Source: Albimonas pacifica (GTDB lineage Bacteria; Pseudomonadota; Alphaproteobacteria; Rhodobacterales; Rhodobacteraceae). Taken from it: DNA of 64,000 nt. Below are positions 52,885-63,369 of this stretch, piece after piece. Both the position numbers and the translations under genes were made by a program. Below the pieces are notes generated by a model. It was not told the origin of the DNA. It saw only the letters and a list, made by a program, of their open reading frames with translations, and ran no database searches. Position 1 is the stretch's first letter. Each line of letters opens with the position of its first letter. The stretch spans positions 434,001 through 498,000 of the forward strand of contig NZ_FOQH01000002.1 in NCBI RefSeq assembly GCF_900113695.1, read 5' to 3'.

Positions 52885-53096
52885 GGAGCCTCCGGCGGGC
52901 TCCTGACTCACCAAGGAACAGGGCCGCGCCTGTTCCCCGCAGCCGTCCGTCGCTTGCGATGCCTGAGCGACTCGCCCCCTCCGGTCAAGGACAAGCCGCG
53001 CTTCGCGCGGTCGCTGCGCGATCCTTGACCGGAGGGGACGAGTCGCTCTTTCCGGCATCCGCGACGGACGGCTCCGGGGAACAGGCGCTCCGCGAG
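52885..53096 (+). repeat. 212-bp structured repeat element, copy B
   Basis: Same length and order of stems as copy A at 14411. In this copy the inner stem is perfect over 16 bp (CCCCTCCGGTCAAGGA with its complement at 53022-53037), and the central hairpin reads CCGCGC-TTC-GCGCGG. It lies between divergent tyrS and anmK. Apart from the element, the stretch 52682-53244 holds no gene. Confidence 0.85.
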
Positions 53097-53126
53097 GGGG
53101 CGGGGAACAGGCGCTCCGCGAGGGGG
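53075..53126 (+). repeat. 26-bp perfect tandem duplication at the end of copy B
   Basis: Bases 53075-53100 and 53101-53126 are identical. The unit includes the outermost arm of the structured repeat (GGGGAACAGGCGCTCCGCGA), so the duplication gives the 5' arm two possible partners. Confidence 0.85.
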
Positions 53127-53244
53127 CGGGGGACGCTGCGCCCCGGGCGGGCCGGGGAGGGGCCGGCCGGGGGGCGGGGTTGACCGGGGCGGGGGGAGGA
53201 GGTCCTGTCGGGCCGGGTTCGGGATCCTGCGGGAGAACGTGAGA

Positions 53245-54390
53245 ATGGATGCGATCTGGGCGCTGGGGCTGATGTCGGGGACCTCGTTCGACGGGATCGA
53301 CGCGGCCCTGGTCAAGACCGACGGAGAGCGCGTCGAGGCCTTCGGGCCGGGCGGGGGCTTCGACTACGCGCCCGGCGAGATGGAGGCGGCCCGCGCGGTG
53401 CATCGCGACTGGCGGCCCTACCGCGGGGCCGGGGCGGGGAGCGAGGCGGGCGCCGCGCTGGCCCGCGCGCAGGCCGAGGTGACGGCCGCCCATGCCGCCG
53501 CCTCGGCCCGTCTGCTGGCGCGCCCGGAGGCGGCGCTGGCGCTGCCGGAGATCGTGGGCTTCCACGGCCAGACCGTCGCCCATGCGCCCGACGATCCGGA
53601 GGGCGGCTGGACCTGGCAGCTCGGCGACGGGGCGGGGCTGGCGCGGGCGCTGAACCGGCCGGTGGCCTGGGATTTCCGCACCGCCGACGTGGCCGCGGGC
53701 GGGCAGGGGGCGCCGCTGGCGCCCTTCTACCACTTCGCCCTCGCACGCACCCTGGGGCGGGGGCCGGTGTGCTTCCTCAACCTCGGCGGGGTGGGCAACG
53801 TCTCCTGGGCCGATCCGGAGGCCGAGGGGCCCGAGGCGCCGGGCGCGCTGGTGGGGTTCGACACCGGGCCCGCCAACGCGCTGGTCGACGACTGGATGCG
53901 CGCCCGCGCCGGCGAGAGCTGCGACCGCGACGGCGCCGCGGCTGCGGCGGGGCGGGTGCATGACGACCGGCTCAGGCGCAATTCCATCGAGGCCTTCGTA
54001 GCGCGCCGGCCCCCCAAGTCGCTTGACCGCAACGAGTTCGCCCAGGCGCTGGAGGCGATGGAGGGGCTGTCGACCGAGGACGGGGCGGCGACGCTGACCG
54101 CGCTCTCGGCGCTGTGCGCCGCCGGCGCGCAGGCGCATCTGCCGAGGCCCGCGGCCACCTGGATCCTGTGCGGCGGGGGGCGGCTGAACCCCACGCTCTG
54201 CGCGATGATCGCCGACAGGGTCGAGGCGGAGGTGCTGCCGGCCGAGGCGCTGGGCCTCGACGGCGACCTGATGGAGGCGCAGTGCTTCGCCTACCTCGCC
54301 GTGCGCAGCCTGCGCGGACTGCCGCTGTCCTCGCCTGCGACCACCGGCGCGGCGCGGCCGATGCCGGGGGGGCGGATCTCGCGGCCCTGA
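53245..54390 (+). CDS. anmK: Anhydro-N-acetylmuramic acid kinase
   Basis: AnmK phosphorylates and opens 1,6-anhydro-MurNAc released in peptidoglycan turnover, returning it to cell-wall synthesis. The 381-residue product begins MDAIWALGLMSGTSFDGIDA, the phosphate-loop signature of the family, with EIVGFHGQTVAHAP and the catalytic Asp region VAWDFRTADVAAGGQGAPL. FLNLGGVGNVSW and GFDTGPANALVDDW complete the ASKHA core. The ATG is preferred over a GTG two codons earlier because GGGAG is then nine bases upstream. Confidence 0.95.
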   Translation: MDAIWALGLMSGTSFDGIDAALVKTDGERVEAFGPGGGFDYAPGEMEAARAVHRDWRPYRGAGAGSEAGAALARAQAEVTAAHAAASARLLARPEAALALPEIVGFHGQTVAHAPDDPEGGWTWQLGDGAGLARALNRPVAWDFRTADVAAGGQGAPLAPFYHFALARTLGRGPVCFLNLGGVGNVSWADPEAEGPEAPGALVGFDTGPANALVDDWMRARAGESCDRDGAAAAAGRVHDDRLRRNSIEAFVARRPPKSLDRNEFAQALEAMEGLSTEDGAATLTALSALCAAGAQAHLPRPAATWILCGGGRLNPTLCAMIADRVEAEVLPAEALGLDGDLMEAQCFAYLAVRSLRGLPLSSPATTGAARPMPGGRISRP

Positions 54391-54400
54391 GGCGGCCATG

Positions 54401-54430
54401 AAAAAGGGCGCTCCCCGGAAGGAGCGCCCT
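54401..54430 (-). terminator. Intrinsic terminator of the alpha/beta hydrolase gene
   Basis: On the minus strand, AGGGCGCTCC and GGAGCGCCCT form a perfect 10-bp stem with a six-base loop followed by a T-run (AAAAA on the plus strand). It begins 25 bases after the hydrolase stop. Confidence 0.85.
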
Positions 54431-54454
54431 CGATCTCGCGGCGGGTCGGCGGGG

Positions 54455-55105
54455 TCAGCCGACCTCGACCTGGGTGCGCTTGCGCACGTAGTTCTCGACC
54501 AGGCCGGTCATGTCCTCGAGCTGGCGGTCGAAGAAGTGGCCGGCGGAGGGGATCACCTCGTGGGTGATCTCGATCCCGCGCTGGGTCTTGAGCTTGTCGA
54601 CCAGCTTCAGCACGTCCGCGGGCGGCGCCACCCGGTCGGCGTCGCCGTTGACGATCAGCCCCGACGAGGGGCAGGGCGCCAGGAACGAGAAGTCGTACAT
54701 GTTCGCCGGCGGCGCCACCGAGACGAAGCCCGAGATCTCGGGCCGCCGCATCAGCAGCTGCATCCCGATCCAGGCGCCGAAGGAGAAGCCCGCCACCCAG
54801 CTCTGCCGGGCGTTGGGGTTCAGGACCTGCAGGTAGTCGAGCGCGGCGGCCGCGTCGGACAGCTCGCCGATGCCCTGGTCGAACTCGCCCTGGCTGCGGC
54901 CGACGCCGCGGAAGTTGAACCGCAGGACCGAGAAGCCCAGCCGGTGGAACGCGTAGTGCAGATTGTAGACGACCTTGTTGTTCATCGTCCCGCCGTACTG
55001 CGGGTTGGGATGAAGGATCAGGGCGATCGGCGCGTCCTTGGCCTTTTGCGGGTGATAGCGTCCTTCCAGCCGTCCGTCCGGTCCGGGAAAGATCACTTCA
55101 GGCAT
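54455..55105 (-). CDS. Conserved alpha/beta hydrolase
   Basis: A 216-residue cytoplasmic hydrolase of the COG2945 type. The oxyanion segment is ALILHPNPQYGGTMNNKVV, followed by LRFNFRGVGRSQGEFD, the nucleophile Ser in AGFSFGAW, Asp in NGDADRVAPP, and His in SAGHFFD. These proteins are strongly conserved in alphaproteobacteria and frequently sit beside the suf operon, but the substrate is unknown. It is divergent from iscR with about 290 bases between them, so it may respond to the same control region. Confidence 0.9.
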   Translation of the reverse strand: MPEVIFPGPDGRLEGRYHPQKAKDAPIALILHPNPQYGGTMNNKVVYNLHYAFHRLGFSVLRFNFRGVGRSQGEFDQGIGELSDAAAALDYLQVLNPNARQSWVAGFSFGAWIGMQLLMRRPEISGFVSVAPPANMYDFSFLAPCPSSGLIVNGDADRVAPPADVLKLVDKLKTQRGIEITHEVIPSAGHFFDRQLEDMTGLVENYVRKRTQVEVG

Positions 55106-55183
55106 TAGGGTCCCCCGCGCGCAGCGTCGCCGTTCAGGGCCCGGAGCGTGGGCTTCGCCGCGCCTTTCGGGCAGGCGGAAAGC

Positions 55184-55220
55184 TTGACTCTTCTGGTCGG
55201 GCTACTTAGAACGTTTCCAA
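55184..55220 (+). promoter_or_regulatory. suf operon promoter with an Irr/ICE-like palindrome
   Basis: TTGACT (55184-55189) and TTAGAA (55206-55211) are 16 bases apart. The -10 is also the left half of TTAGAA-CGT-TTCCAA (55206-55220), an inverted repeat with one mismatch that resembles the iron-control element bound by Irr in alphaproteobacteria. Overlap with the -10 would suit repression. The iscR product may also act here, but I cannot point to its box. Confidence 0.45.
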
Positions 55221-55396
55221 ACTAGATGACCGGCCTCGCGCCGGTCCGTCTGCAATTAGGGGGCGGCCCCTGCGCCGTCAACTCTCGCGCGGGCGTTTCG
55301 GCGCCGCACCATGCGCGGGGCGGCCAGCGTATCCTGCGGTTTCGGCCGCGGCCAGCAAAGACCGGCGCGCCCCCGGGCCGGCGAGCGGAGGACCCG

Positions 55397-55900
55397 ATGA
55401 AGCTCAGCACCAAGGGACGCTATGCGGTGACCGCGCTGGCCGACATCGCGCTGCAGAACGCGGCCGAGCGGAACGACCAGCGCCTGATCTCGCTGTCCGA
55501 GATCGCCGAGCGCCAGGACATCTCGCTGGCCTACCTGGAGCAGCTCTTCTCCCGCCTGCGCCGCGCCGGCCTGGTCGAGAGCGTGCGCGGCCCCGGCGGC
55601 GGCTACCGTCTGGCGCGTGCGGCCGACCGCGTGACCATCGCCGACGTGATGTCGGCGGTGGACGAGCGGCTGAACGCCATGGGCGACTGCGACGACGAGG
55701 GGGGCGGCTGCGGCGGCTCCCGTGCACGCTGCCTGACGCACAATCTTTGGGAGCAGCTGAGCTCCCACGTCCACGTCTTCCTCAGCCGCACGACGCTGGC
55801 CGACGTGGTGGCCGACAAGATGGCGCCGTGCCCGGCGGTGCCCGACTTCAGCCTGCTGATCGACGAGGACGCGATGGGCGGGAGGACCGGCTCCGCATGA
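55397..55900 (+). CDS. iscR: Rrf2 family Fe-S cluster regulator (IscR)
   Basis: A 167-residue transcription factor that senses Fe-S status and controls the operon it heads. A winged helix-turn-helix ([40 protein letters not shown]) is followed by the Rrf2 hallmark [12 protein letters not shown]. Cluster ligands are Cys98, Cys105, Cys112 and probably His115. The spacing between cysteines (six residues) is one more than in E. coli IscR. The stop overlaps the desulfurase start (ATGA). The ribosome binding site is GGAGGA. Confidence 0.94.
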   Translation: MKLSTKGRYAVTALADIALQNAAERNDQRLISLSEIAERQDISLAYLEQLFSRLRRAGLVESVRGPGGGYRLARAADRVTIADVMSAVDERLNAMGDCDDEGGGCGGSRARCLTHNLWEQLSSHVHVFLSRTTLADVVADKMAPCPAVPDFSLLIDEDAMGGRTGSA

Positions 55901-56970
55901 CGCGCGCCCGCGCCTATCTCGACTGGAACGCGACCGCGCCCCTTCGCCCCGAGGCGAAGGCGGCCATGCTCGCGGCGATGGAGCTGACGGGGAACCCCTC
56001 GTCGGTCCATGCCGAGGGCCGGGCGGCGCGGGCTGCGGTCGAGCGGGCGCGGGCGCAGGTCGCGGCGCTGGCGGGCGCGAGCCCGGGCGAGGTGGTGTTC
56101 ACCTCCGGCGCCACCGAGGCGGCGGCGACGGCGCTGTCCGGCGGCCCGGTGACGGCGCTGGCGACCGAGCATGACTGCGTCCTGAAATGGGCCGATCGCA
56201 CGGTTCCCGTCGACCGGCGCGGGCTGGCCGAGGCGGTGAACCACGGGTGCACGCTCACGGGCGCGCTCGCCTGGGCCGGCGCCTCGGGCGAGACCGGGGT
56301 GATCCAGGCGCAGCCCCCGGTCACGCCGGCCCGGGTTGTGGCGGACATGGTTCAGGCGGCGGGCAAGGTTCCGCTCGCAAGCCTATGGGACGGATGGGAT
56401 TTCGCGCTGCTGTCGGCCCACAAGCTGGGCGGGCCGAAGGGCGTGGGCGCGATGATCGTGCGCGAGGGGCGGGAGCTTCCCCCCCTGCTGCGCGGCGGCG
56501 GGCAGGAGCTGGGCCGCCGCTCGGGCACCGAGAACGTCGTCGGGATCGCCGGCTTCGGCGCCGCGGCCGAGGCGGCGCTGGCCGACCTCGCCTCCGGCGT
56601 CTGGGAGCGGGTGGAGGCCCTGCGCGACGGGCTCGAGGCGCGCCTGCGCGAGACGGCGCCGGAGCTGGCGGTCCTGGGCGAGGGCGCGCGGCGCCTGCCG
56701 AATACCGCCTGCCTGGCCCTTGCCGGATGGCGGGGCGAGACGCAGGTGATGCAGATGGACCTCGCGGGCTACGCGGTGTCGGCCGGGTCGGCCTGCTCCT
56801 CGGGCAAGGCGGGGCCGAGCCGGGCGCTCGCCGCCATGGGCCTGGGACCGGAGATCGCGGGAAGCGCGATCCGGGTCTCGCTGGGCCCGACCACCACCGA
56901 GGCGGAGGTCGCGGGCTTCGCGGCCGCCTGGGAAGAGAGATACCGCCGGTTTCGCCTGAAATCGGCCTGA
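55897..56970 (+). CDS. Cysteine desulfurase (NifS/IscS-like, short form)
   Basis: A 357-residue PLP enzyme that takes sulfur from cysteine for Fe-S assembly. The start [17 protein letters not shown]-stacking His92 (TEHDCV), Schiff-base Lys176 ([10 protein letters not shown]) and the sulfur-carrying Cys300 ([11 protein letters not shown]) are all present. The SSG in the active-site loop is the IscS/NifS (class I) signature, and the loop is shorter than in E. coli IscS. It is co-translated with iscR. In Rhodobacterales a second, SufS-type desulfurase usually ends the operon. Confidence 0.93.
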   Translation: MTRARAYLDWNATAPLRPEAKAAMLAAMELTGNPSSVHAEGRAARAAVERARAQVAALAGASPGEVVFTSGATEAAATALSGGPVTALATEHDCVLKWADRTVPVDRRGLAEAVNHGCTLTGALAWAGASGETGVIQAQPPVTPARVVADMVQAAGKVPLASLWDGWDFALLSAHKLGGPKGVGAMIVREGRELPPLLRGGGQELGRRSGTENVVGIAGFGAAAEAALADLASGVWERVEALRDGLEARLRETAPELAVLGEGARRLPNTACLALAGWRGETQVMQMDLAGYAVSAGSACSSGKAGPSRALAAMGLGPEIAGSAIRVSLGPTTTEAEVAGFAAAWEERYRRFRLKSA

Positions 56971-57045
56971 AGACACGCACCGAACGCATTGCCCCCGCGC
57001 GCTTTTCTGCGAAAGGCGCCGCGCCGGCGAGGAAGGAGAGACGAC

Positions 57046-58581
<1,536 letters not shown>

Positions 58582-58612
58582 GCGCCGCCCGGCGCGGGAC
58601 GGGAGACCCGGG

Positions 58613-59500
58613 ATGGACCATGGCATGAGCAGGATCGGCGGGGAGACGACGCCGTCGCCGATCCGGTTGTTCGCGCACGACAAGGACCCCAACGTCGGCG
58701 ACCTCCTGAGCAAGGACGTCGTCGGCTGGGTCGCGCGCGGGCCGTGGGTCCGGGCCTCGGTCTCGGACTGCAACCTGATCGCGATCGGCAGCATCTACCC
58801 GTGGCTGAAGCGCTCCTGGCGCCGGCGGCTGCGGGTGGTGCATGTCTGGGGCTCGGGGATGCTGCAGTATTACGACGGGCAGGCGGCGGATTCGCGCATC
58901 GTGGTCCATGCCGCCCGCGGGCCGCTGACCGCGATGGCGATGCGGCGCAGCCCCAGGGCGCTGGGCGACCCGGGGGTGCTGGCGGACCGCACCTTCGGGG
59001 TGAGCCGGGCGGAGGGCTGGGCCTCGGCCCGCCCCGGCCTGATCCTGCACCTGCACCAGCACCAGCACATGCCGCAGGCCGACATCGACCGGCTGTCGGA
59101 GATCTACGAGGTCATCGACATGCGCACCCACGACGTGCGCGGCACGCTGGAGCGGATCGCGGGCTGCTCGGCCATCTACTCCTCCAGCCTGCACGGGCTG
59201 GTGATGGCCGACGCGGTGGGCGTGCCCAACGCGCTGGTCGCCCCTTATGGCGGCGAGGCCCCCAGCGGCAAGCCGCTGTTCAAGTACTACGACTACGCGC
59301 TTTCGGTGGACCGGACGCTGGGCGCGCCGGCGAAGGTCGCGGACCTGGTTGCGGGCCCGCCGCCGCTGCCGCCGCAGGCCGATCCCGCGCGGCTCGAGGC
59401 CGTGAAGGACGCGCTGATCCGCAGCTTCCCCTTCGAGGTCGCGGACGCGGCCGCGGCGACCGTCGCGCGCCCGCATCCTGCCACGGCGAGCGCGGCATGA
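58613..59500 (+). CDS. Polysaccharide pyruvyl transferase family protein
   Basis: A 295-residue protein with a PS_pyruv_trans signature: DPNVGDLLSKDVV near the N-terminus, GSGMLQ and RGPLTAMAM, and the late YSSSLHGLVMADAVGVPNAL segment that marks the family. Members add pyruvate ketals to extracellular polysaccharide or teichoic-acid sugars. It lies 31 bases after sufB on the same strand with a GGGAG ribosome binding site, inside an Fe-S operon where it has no obvious role. Insertion by rearrangement is likely; codon use looks like the neighbours. Confidence 0.85.
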   Translation: MDHGMSRIGGETTPSPIRLFAHDKDPNVGDLLSKDVVGWVARGPWVRASVSDCNLIAIGSIYPWLKRSWRRRLRVVHVWGSGMLQYYDGQAADSRIVVHAARGPLTAMAMRRSPRALGDPGVLADRTFGVSRAEGWASARPGLILHLHQHQHMPQADIDRLSEIYEVIDMRTHDVRGTLERIAGCSAIYSSSLHGLVMADAVGVPNALVAPYGGEAPSGKPLFKYYDYALSVDRTLGAPAKVADLVAGPPPLPPQADPARLEAVKDALIRSFPFEVADAAAATVARPHPATASAA

Positions 59501-59588
59501 GCCGGGCCGCGCGGAGAGGGCCCGCCCCCGGCCGGGGCGGGTCGGCGGCGGCGATCGCGCCCGCCGCGAACGAGACGGAGGACGGCGG

Positions 59589-59876
59589 ATGAGCGACGGG
59601 CGCCACGGATCGCGCTCCCCCCGGCTGGGTCATGTCGGGCGGATGAGCCTGCCCTCGAAGGTGCGCTGGCTGATCTCGGCGCATCTGGTGATCTTCGCGC
59701 TGTCGCTCGAGGACGAGGAGATCGTCGAGATGATGGCCGAGGCCTGGAACCTGGGCGCCCGGGCGCAGATCACCGCCGAGGTGATCCTGTCGCTGATCCT
59801 GCTCGCCGCCTGGGGGGTCCTGACGCTCGCCTGGGTGCGCATGGCCTGCGGGTCCGGCCGGCCGGGGCACGAATGA
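59589..59876 (+). CDS. Hypothetical 95-residue membrane protein
   Basis: I do not recognise this protein. It has a basic N-terminus (about 1-25) and two hydrophobic segments ([16 protein letters not shown] and [20 protein letters not shown]) separated by an acidic, amphipathic stretch ([20 protein letters not shown]). The start ATG follows GGAGGAC. It sits in the sufB-sufC gap and is co-directional with the operon. Similar short membrane genes occur between sufB and sufC in other Rhodobacterales, as I recall; no role is established. Confidence 0.7.
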   Translation: MSDGRHGSRSPRLGHVGRMSLPSKVRWLISAHLVIFALSLEDEEIVEMMAEAWNLGARAQITAEVILSLILLAAWGVLTLAWVRMACGSGRPGHE

Positions 59877-59919
59877 CATGGCCGGTCCCTGGGGCGCGGC
59901 CGAGACGGAGGACGGACGT

Positions 59920-60240
59920 ATGATCGTCACCACCACGAATTCCATCGACGGCCGCCGCATCACCGCCTACCGCGGCGTGGTGGTCGGCGAGGCGATCATG
60001 GGCGCCAACTTCGTCCGCGATTTCTTCGCGGGCATCACCGACATCGTCGGCGGCCGCTCGGGCGCCTACGAGGGCAAGCTCCAGGATGCCCGCGAGGTCG
60101 CCTTCCAGGAGCTGGAGGCCCGCGCCGCCAAGCTGGGCGCCAACGCCGTCGTGGGCATCGACATCGATTACGAGGTCGTCGGCAAGGACGGCTCGATGCT
60201 GATGGTCTCGGTCTCGGGCACCGCCGTCGTCGTCGAGTGA
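59920..60240 (+). CDS. UPF0145 (YbjQ) family protein
   Basis: A 106-residue cytoplasmic protein of the YbjQ family: [58 protein letters not shown] and [12 protein letters not shown] are all conserved. Members form ring pentamers and are sometimes called heavy-metal-binding, but without proof. The start at MIVTTTN fits the family, supported by GGAGGAC; an ATG 14 codons upstream overlaps nothing but adds foreign residues. It is the last gene before the sufC leader repeats. A link to metal or sulfur handling is only suggested by position. Confidence 0.9.
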   Translation: MIVTTTNSIDGRRITAYRGVVVGEAIMGANFVRDFFAGITDIVGGRSGAYEGKLQDAREVAFQELEARAAKLGANAVVGIDIDYEVVGKDGSMLMVSVSGTAVVVE

Positions 60241-60306
60241 CCCCGGAGATCCACGCCGGGCGGTCCCGCCGCCCCTGACATCCCCGGGGCCCCGCGCCCC
60301 GACCGC

Positions 60307-60396
60307 AACCCGCGGGGGGCCTCGCCCCCCGACCGAAACCCACGGGGGGCCTCGCCGCCCGGCCGAAACCCACGGGGGGCCTCGCCCCCAGAACGA
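60307..60396 (+). repeat. Three tandem 30-bp repeats, each a hairpin, in the sufC leader
   Basis: Three consecutive 30-base units (60307, 60337, 60367) differ by a few substitutions. Each contains CGGGGGGC-CTC-GCCCCCCG or a variant with one mismatch, so three stacked hairpins form before sufC, ending 46 bases before its ATG. A degenerate fourth unit may precede them. They could slow transcription or protect processed ends of the operon mRNA. Confidence 0.85.
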
Positions 60397-60441
60397 AACA
60401 AGGGGCCGCGCCTGCCGCGCCCACAGGACAAGGAACGCACG

Positions 60442-61194
<753 letters not shown>

Positions 61195-61196
61195 CC

Positions 61197-62486
61197 ATGG
61201 CCGCTCTTCCCGCCCGCAAGCTCGAGGCGGCCGAGGCGCTTCTGGCCGCCCACCCCGCGCCCCAGGGCGAAGGCGCCTGGGCGCGCGAAGCCCGCGCCGC
61301 CGCGGCCGCGCGTCTGCGCGAGATGGGCGCCCCGATCGGGCGCGACGAATACTGGAAGTGGACCGACCCCTCGGCGCTGACCGCGCCCGAGGCGCCGGCC
61401 GTGCCGCTGCACGCCGCCGGCCCCGCGATCTTCGCCGACCGCGGCGCGCTGACGGTGGTCTTCGTCGACGGCGTGCTGCGCCGGGACCTGTCGGACGACC
61501 TCAGCCTCGAGGGCGCCGAGATCTGCACGCTGGAGGAGGCGCTGGCCGCCGACATCCACTGGGCCAGGGAGGTCTTCGGCGTGCTGGAGGCCCGCGGCCA
61601 GGATCCGGTCGCGCGTCCGCTGGCCGCCTTCAACACCGCCGTGGCGGGGCAGGGGCTGGCGATCCGGGCCACGGGCAAGGTCTCGCGTCCCGTCCTGATC
61701 AAGGGCGTGCGGGAATCCGAGACCTCCGACGCCCTGATGCACCACGTCGTCAAGCTGGAGGAGGGCGCGGAGCTGACCGTGCTCGAAGCCGGCGGGCCCG
61801 GCGCGCGGGTGAACTCGGTGCTCGAGGTCGAGATCGCCGACCGCGCCGCCTTCCACCAGATCCGCGCCCACGGGCCGGAGGCCGAGCGCCGCGGCGCCTG
61901 GCACCTGTTCGCGCGGCTGGGGACCGAGTCCGTGTGCAAGACCTTCTCGGTCGCCGCCGGCGGTCGCCTGACCCGGATCGAGCAGGTGGCCGAGCTGACC
62001 GGCGACGACGCCGCCGTGCATCTCGCGGGCGCCTGCCTCGGCGAGGGGAAGGATTTCATCCACGACGACACGGTCTTCGTCACCCATGACGCGGTGAACT
62101 GCGAGAGCCGGCAGGTCTTCAAGAAGGTCCTGCGCGACCAGGCCAAGGGCATTTTCCAGGGCAAGATCCTGGTGAAGCCCGACGCCCAGAAGACCGACGG
62201 CTACCAGATCTCCCAGGGGCTGCTGCTGGACGAGCACGCGGACTTCCTGGCCAAGCCCGAGCTCGAGATCTACGCCGACGACGTCGCCTGCTCCCACGGC
62301 TCGACCTGCGGGGCGGTGGACGAGGACGCGCTCTACTACCTTCGCGCCCGCGGCATCCCCAAGCGCGAGGCGGAGAACATGCTGGTCATGTCCTTCCTCG
62401 GCGAGGCGGTCGAGGAGATCGAGTCCGAGGACCTCGCCGAAGAGATGCGCGAGCGCATCGCCCAGTGGGTGATGGACGGGGCGTAA
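61197..62486 (+). CDS. sufD: Fe-S cluster assembly protein SufD
   Basis: The 429-residue SufD partner of SufB. An N-terminal helical domain (about 1-100, with GRDEYWKWTDPSAL) is followed by the beta-helix (ATGKVSRPVLIKGVRESETS; GACLGEGKDFIHDDTVFVTH) and the conserved C-terminal part KILVKPDAQKTDGYQ and CSHGSTCGAVDEDALYYLRA, where the conserved His/Cys region lies. The ATG is preferred to a GTG two codons earlier because AGGAGGG is then nine bases upstream. It is coupled closely to sufC. Confidence 0.96.
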   Translation: MAALPARKLEAAEALLAAHPAPQGEGAWAREARAAAAARLREMGAPIGRDEYWKWTDPSALTAPEAPAVPLHAAGPAIFADRGALTVVFVDGVLRRDLSDDLSLEGAEICTLEEALAADIHWAREVFGVLEARGQDPVARPLAAFNTAVAGQGLAIRATGKVSRPVLIKGVRESETSDALMHHVVKLEEGAELTVLEAGGPGARVNSVLEVEIADRAAFHQIRAHGPEAERRGAWHLFARLGTESVCKTFSVAAGGRLTRIEQVAELTGDDAAVHLAGACLGEGKDFIHDDTVFVTHDAVNCESRQVFKKVLRDQAKGIFQGKILVKPDAQKTDGYQISQGLLLDEHADFLAKPELEIYADDVACSHGSTCGAVDEDALYYLRARGIPKREAENMLVMSFLGEAVEEIESEDLAEEMRERIAQWVMDGA

Positions 62487-62490
62487 GCGG

Positions 62491-63132
62491 GTGAGCGACG
62501 CCGCCGCTTCCCCGGCCGGCCGCCCCGCCCCGCGCGGGCTGGTCGGCCGCATCGCCGCCGCCTGGACCGGCCGGCACCGCGAGGTGATCCGGGCGGACCT
62601 GGCGGGCGAGCTGACCGAGGCCCGCCTGCTCGCCTACGCGATGGGCGCGGGGCTGCTGATGCTGCTCGCCTCCCTGCCGACCGTGCTCGCCGAGCGGGCG
62701 CGGCAGGCGGCGATCACCGGGGGCGAGGCGGCGATCCCCTCGGTCGGCGAGGTGGTGACCATGCAGGTGGTCGCCGACCTGTTCTTCGTGCCCCTGTTCC
62801 TCTACGGCGTCGCGGCGCTGCTGCGCATCGTGCTGCGCCTGTTCGGCGGGACCGGCGGCTGGCAGGCGACCCGGCTCGCGGTGTTCTGGGCGCCGCTGGC
62901 GGCCGCCCCGGCCACCCTGCTGGGCGCGGCGCTGGCGAGCCTGCTGACCGTGGCGGGCGCCGGCACGCTGGCGATCTCGATCCCGGGGGAGCTCGCCGGG
63001 CTCGCCGGTCTGTGGTTCTGGTGCGCGGGCCTGGCCGAGGCCCACGGCTTCCGCCGCGCCTGGCCGGGCTTCGTCGTCATCGTGGCGCTGTGGCTCGCGG
63101 CGCTCGCGCTGCTGGGACCGGTCGCGGCATGA
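62491..63132 (+). CDS. Yip1 family membrane protein
   Basis: A 213-residue protein with five hydrophobic segments from about residue 47, after a basic N-terminus. FGGTGGWQATRLAVFWAPLA, with Gly-Trp then Arg before a helix, is the conserved Yip1-domain feature. Function in bacteria is unknown. It starts at GTG only four bases after the sufD stop, so it is in the suf transcript. Two Yip1 genes after sufD are usual in Rhodobacterales, and the next gene is a paralogue. Confidence 0.82.
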   Translation: MSDAAASPAGRPAPRGLVGRIAAAWTGRHREVIRADLAGELTEARLLAYAMGAGLLMLLASLPTVLAERARQAAITGGEAAIPSVGEVVTMQVVADLFFVPLFLYGVAALLRIVLRLFGGTGGWQATRLAVFWAPLAAAPATLLGAALASLLTVAGAGTLAISIPGELAGLAGLWFWCAGLAEAHGFRRAWPGFVVIVALWLAALALLGPVAA

Positions 63133-63369
63133 GCGAGCGGGACATGAGCGGGCGCGCGGCCCGGCCCGCCGTCGCGCCGGCGGAAACCGATTCGCGCCGC
63201 GGGGTCGCAAATCGCCCCGCACCCTGCGTCAGGTCCGGCGACGCGGCGACAATGCCGCCCGGCTCGTTCATCTTGCGTGCAGTTTCGGCGTTCACTTTCA
63301 CTTCATCTCATGCTAGACAACTCCAGAGTGCAGCGGCCCTGCCGCGGTTTCGTTCGTGGAGTTCCCGGC

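Noticed and set aside
59497-59592. A 31-codon frame overlapping the pyruvyl transferase stop and the next start by ATGA on both sides
   Set aside because: The overlaps are tempting, but the peptide is Arg/Gly/Ala/Pro-rich without a motif and has no ribosome binding site. Kept only as a low-probability coupling ORF.
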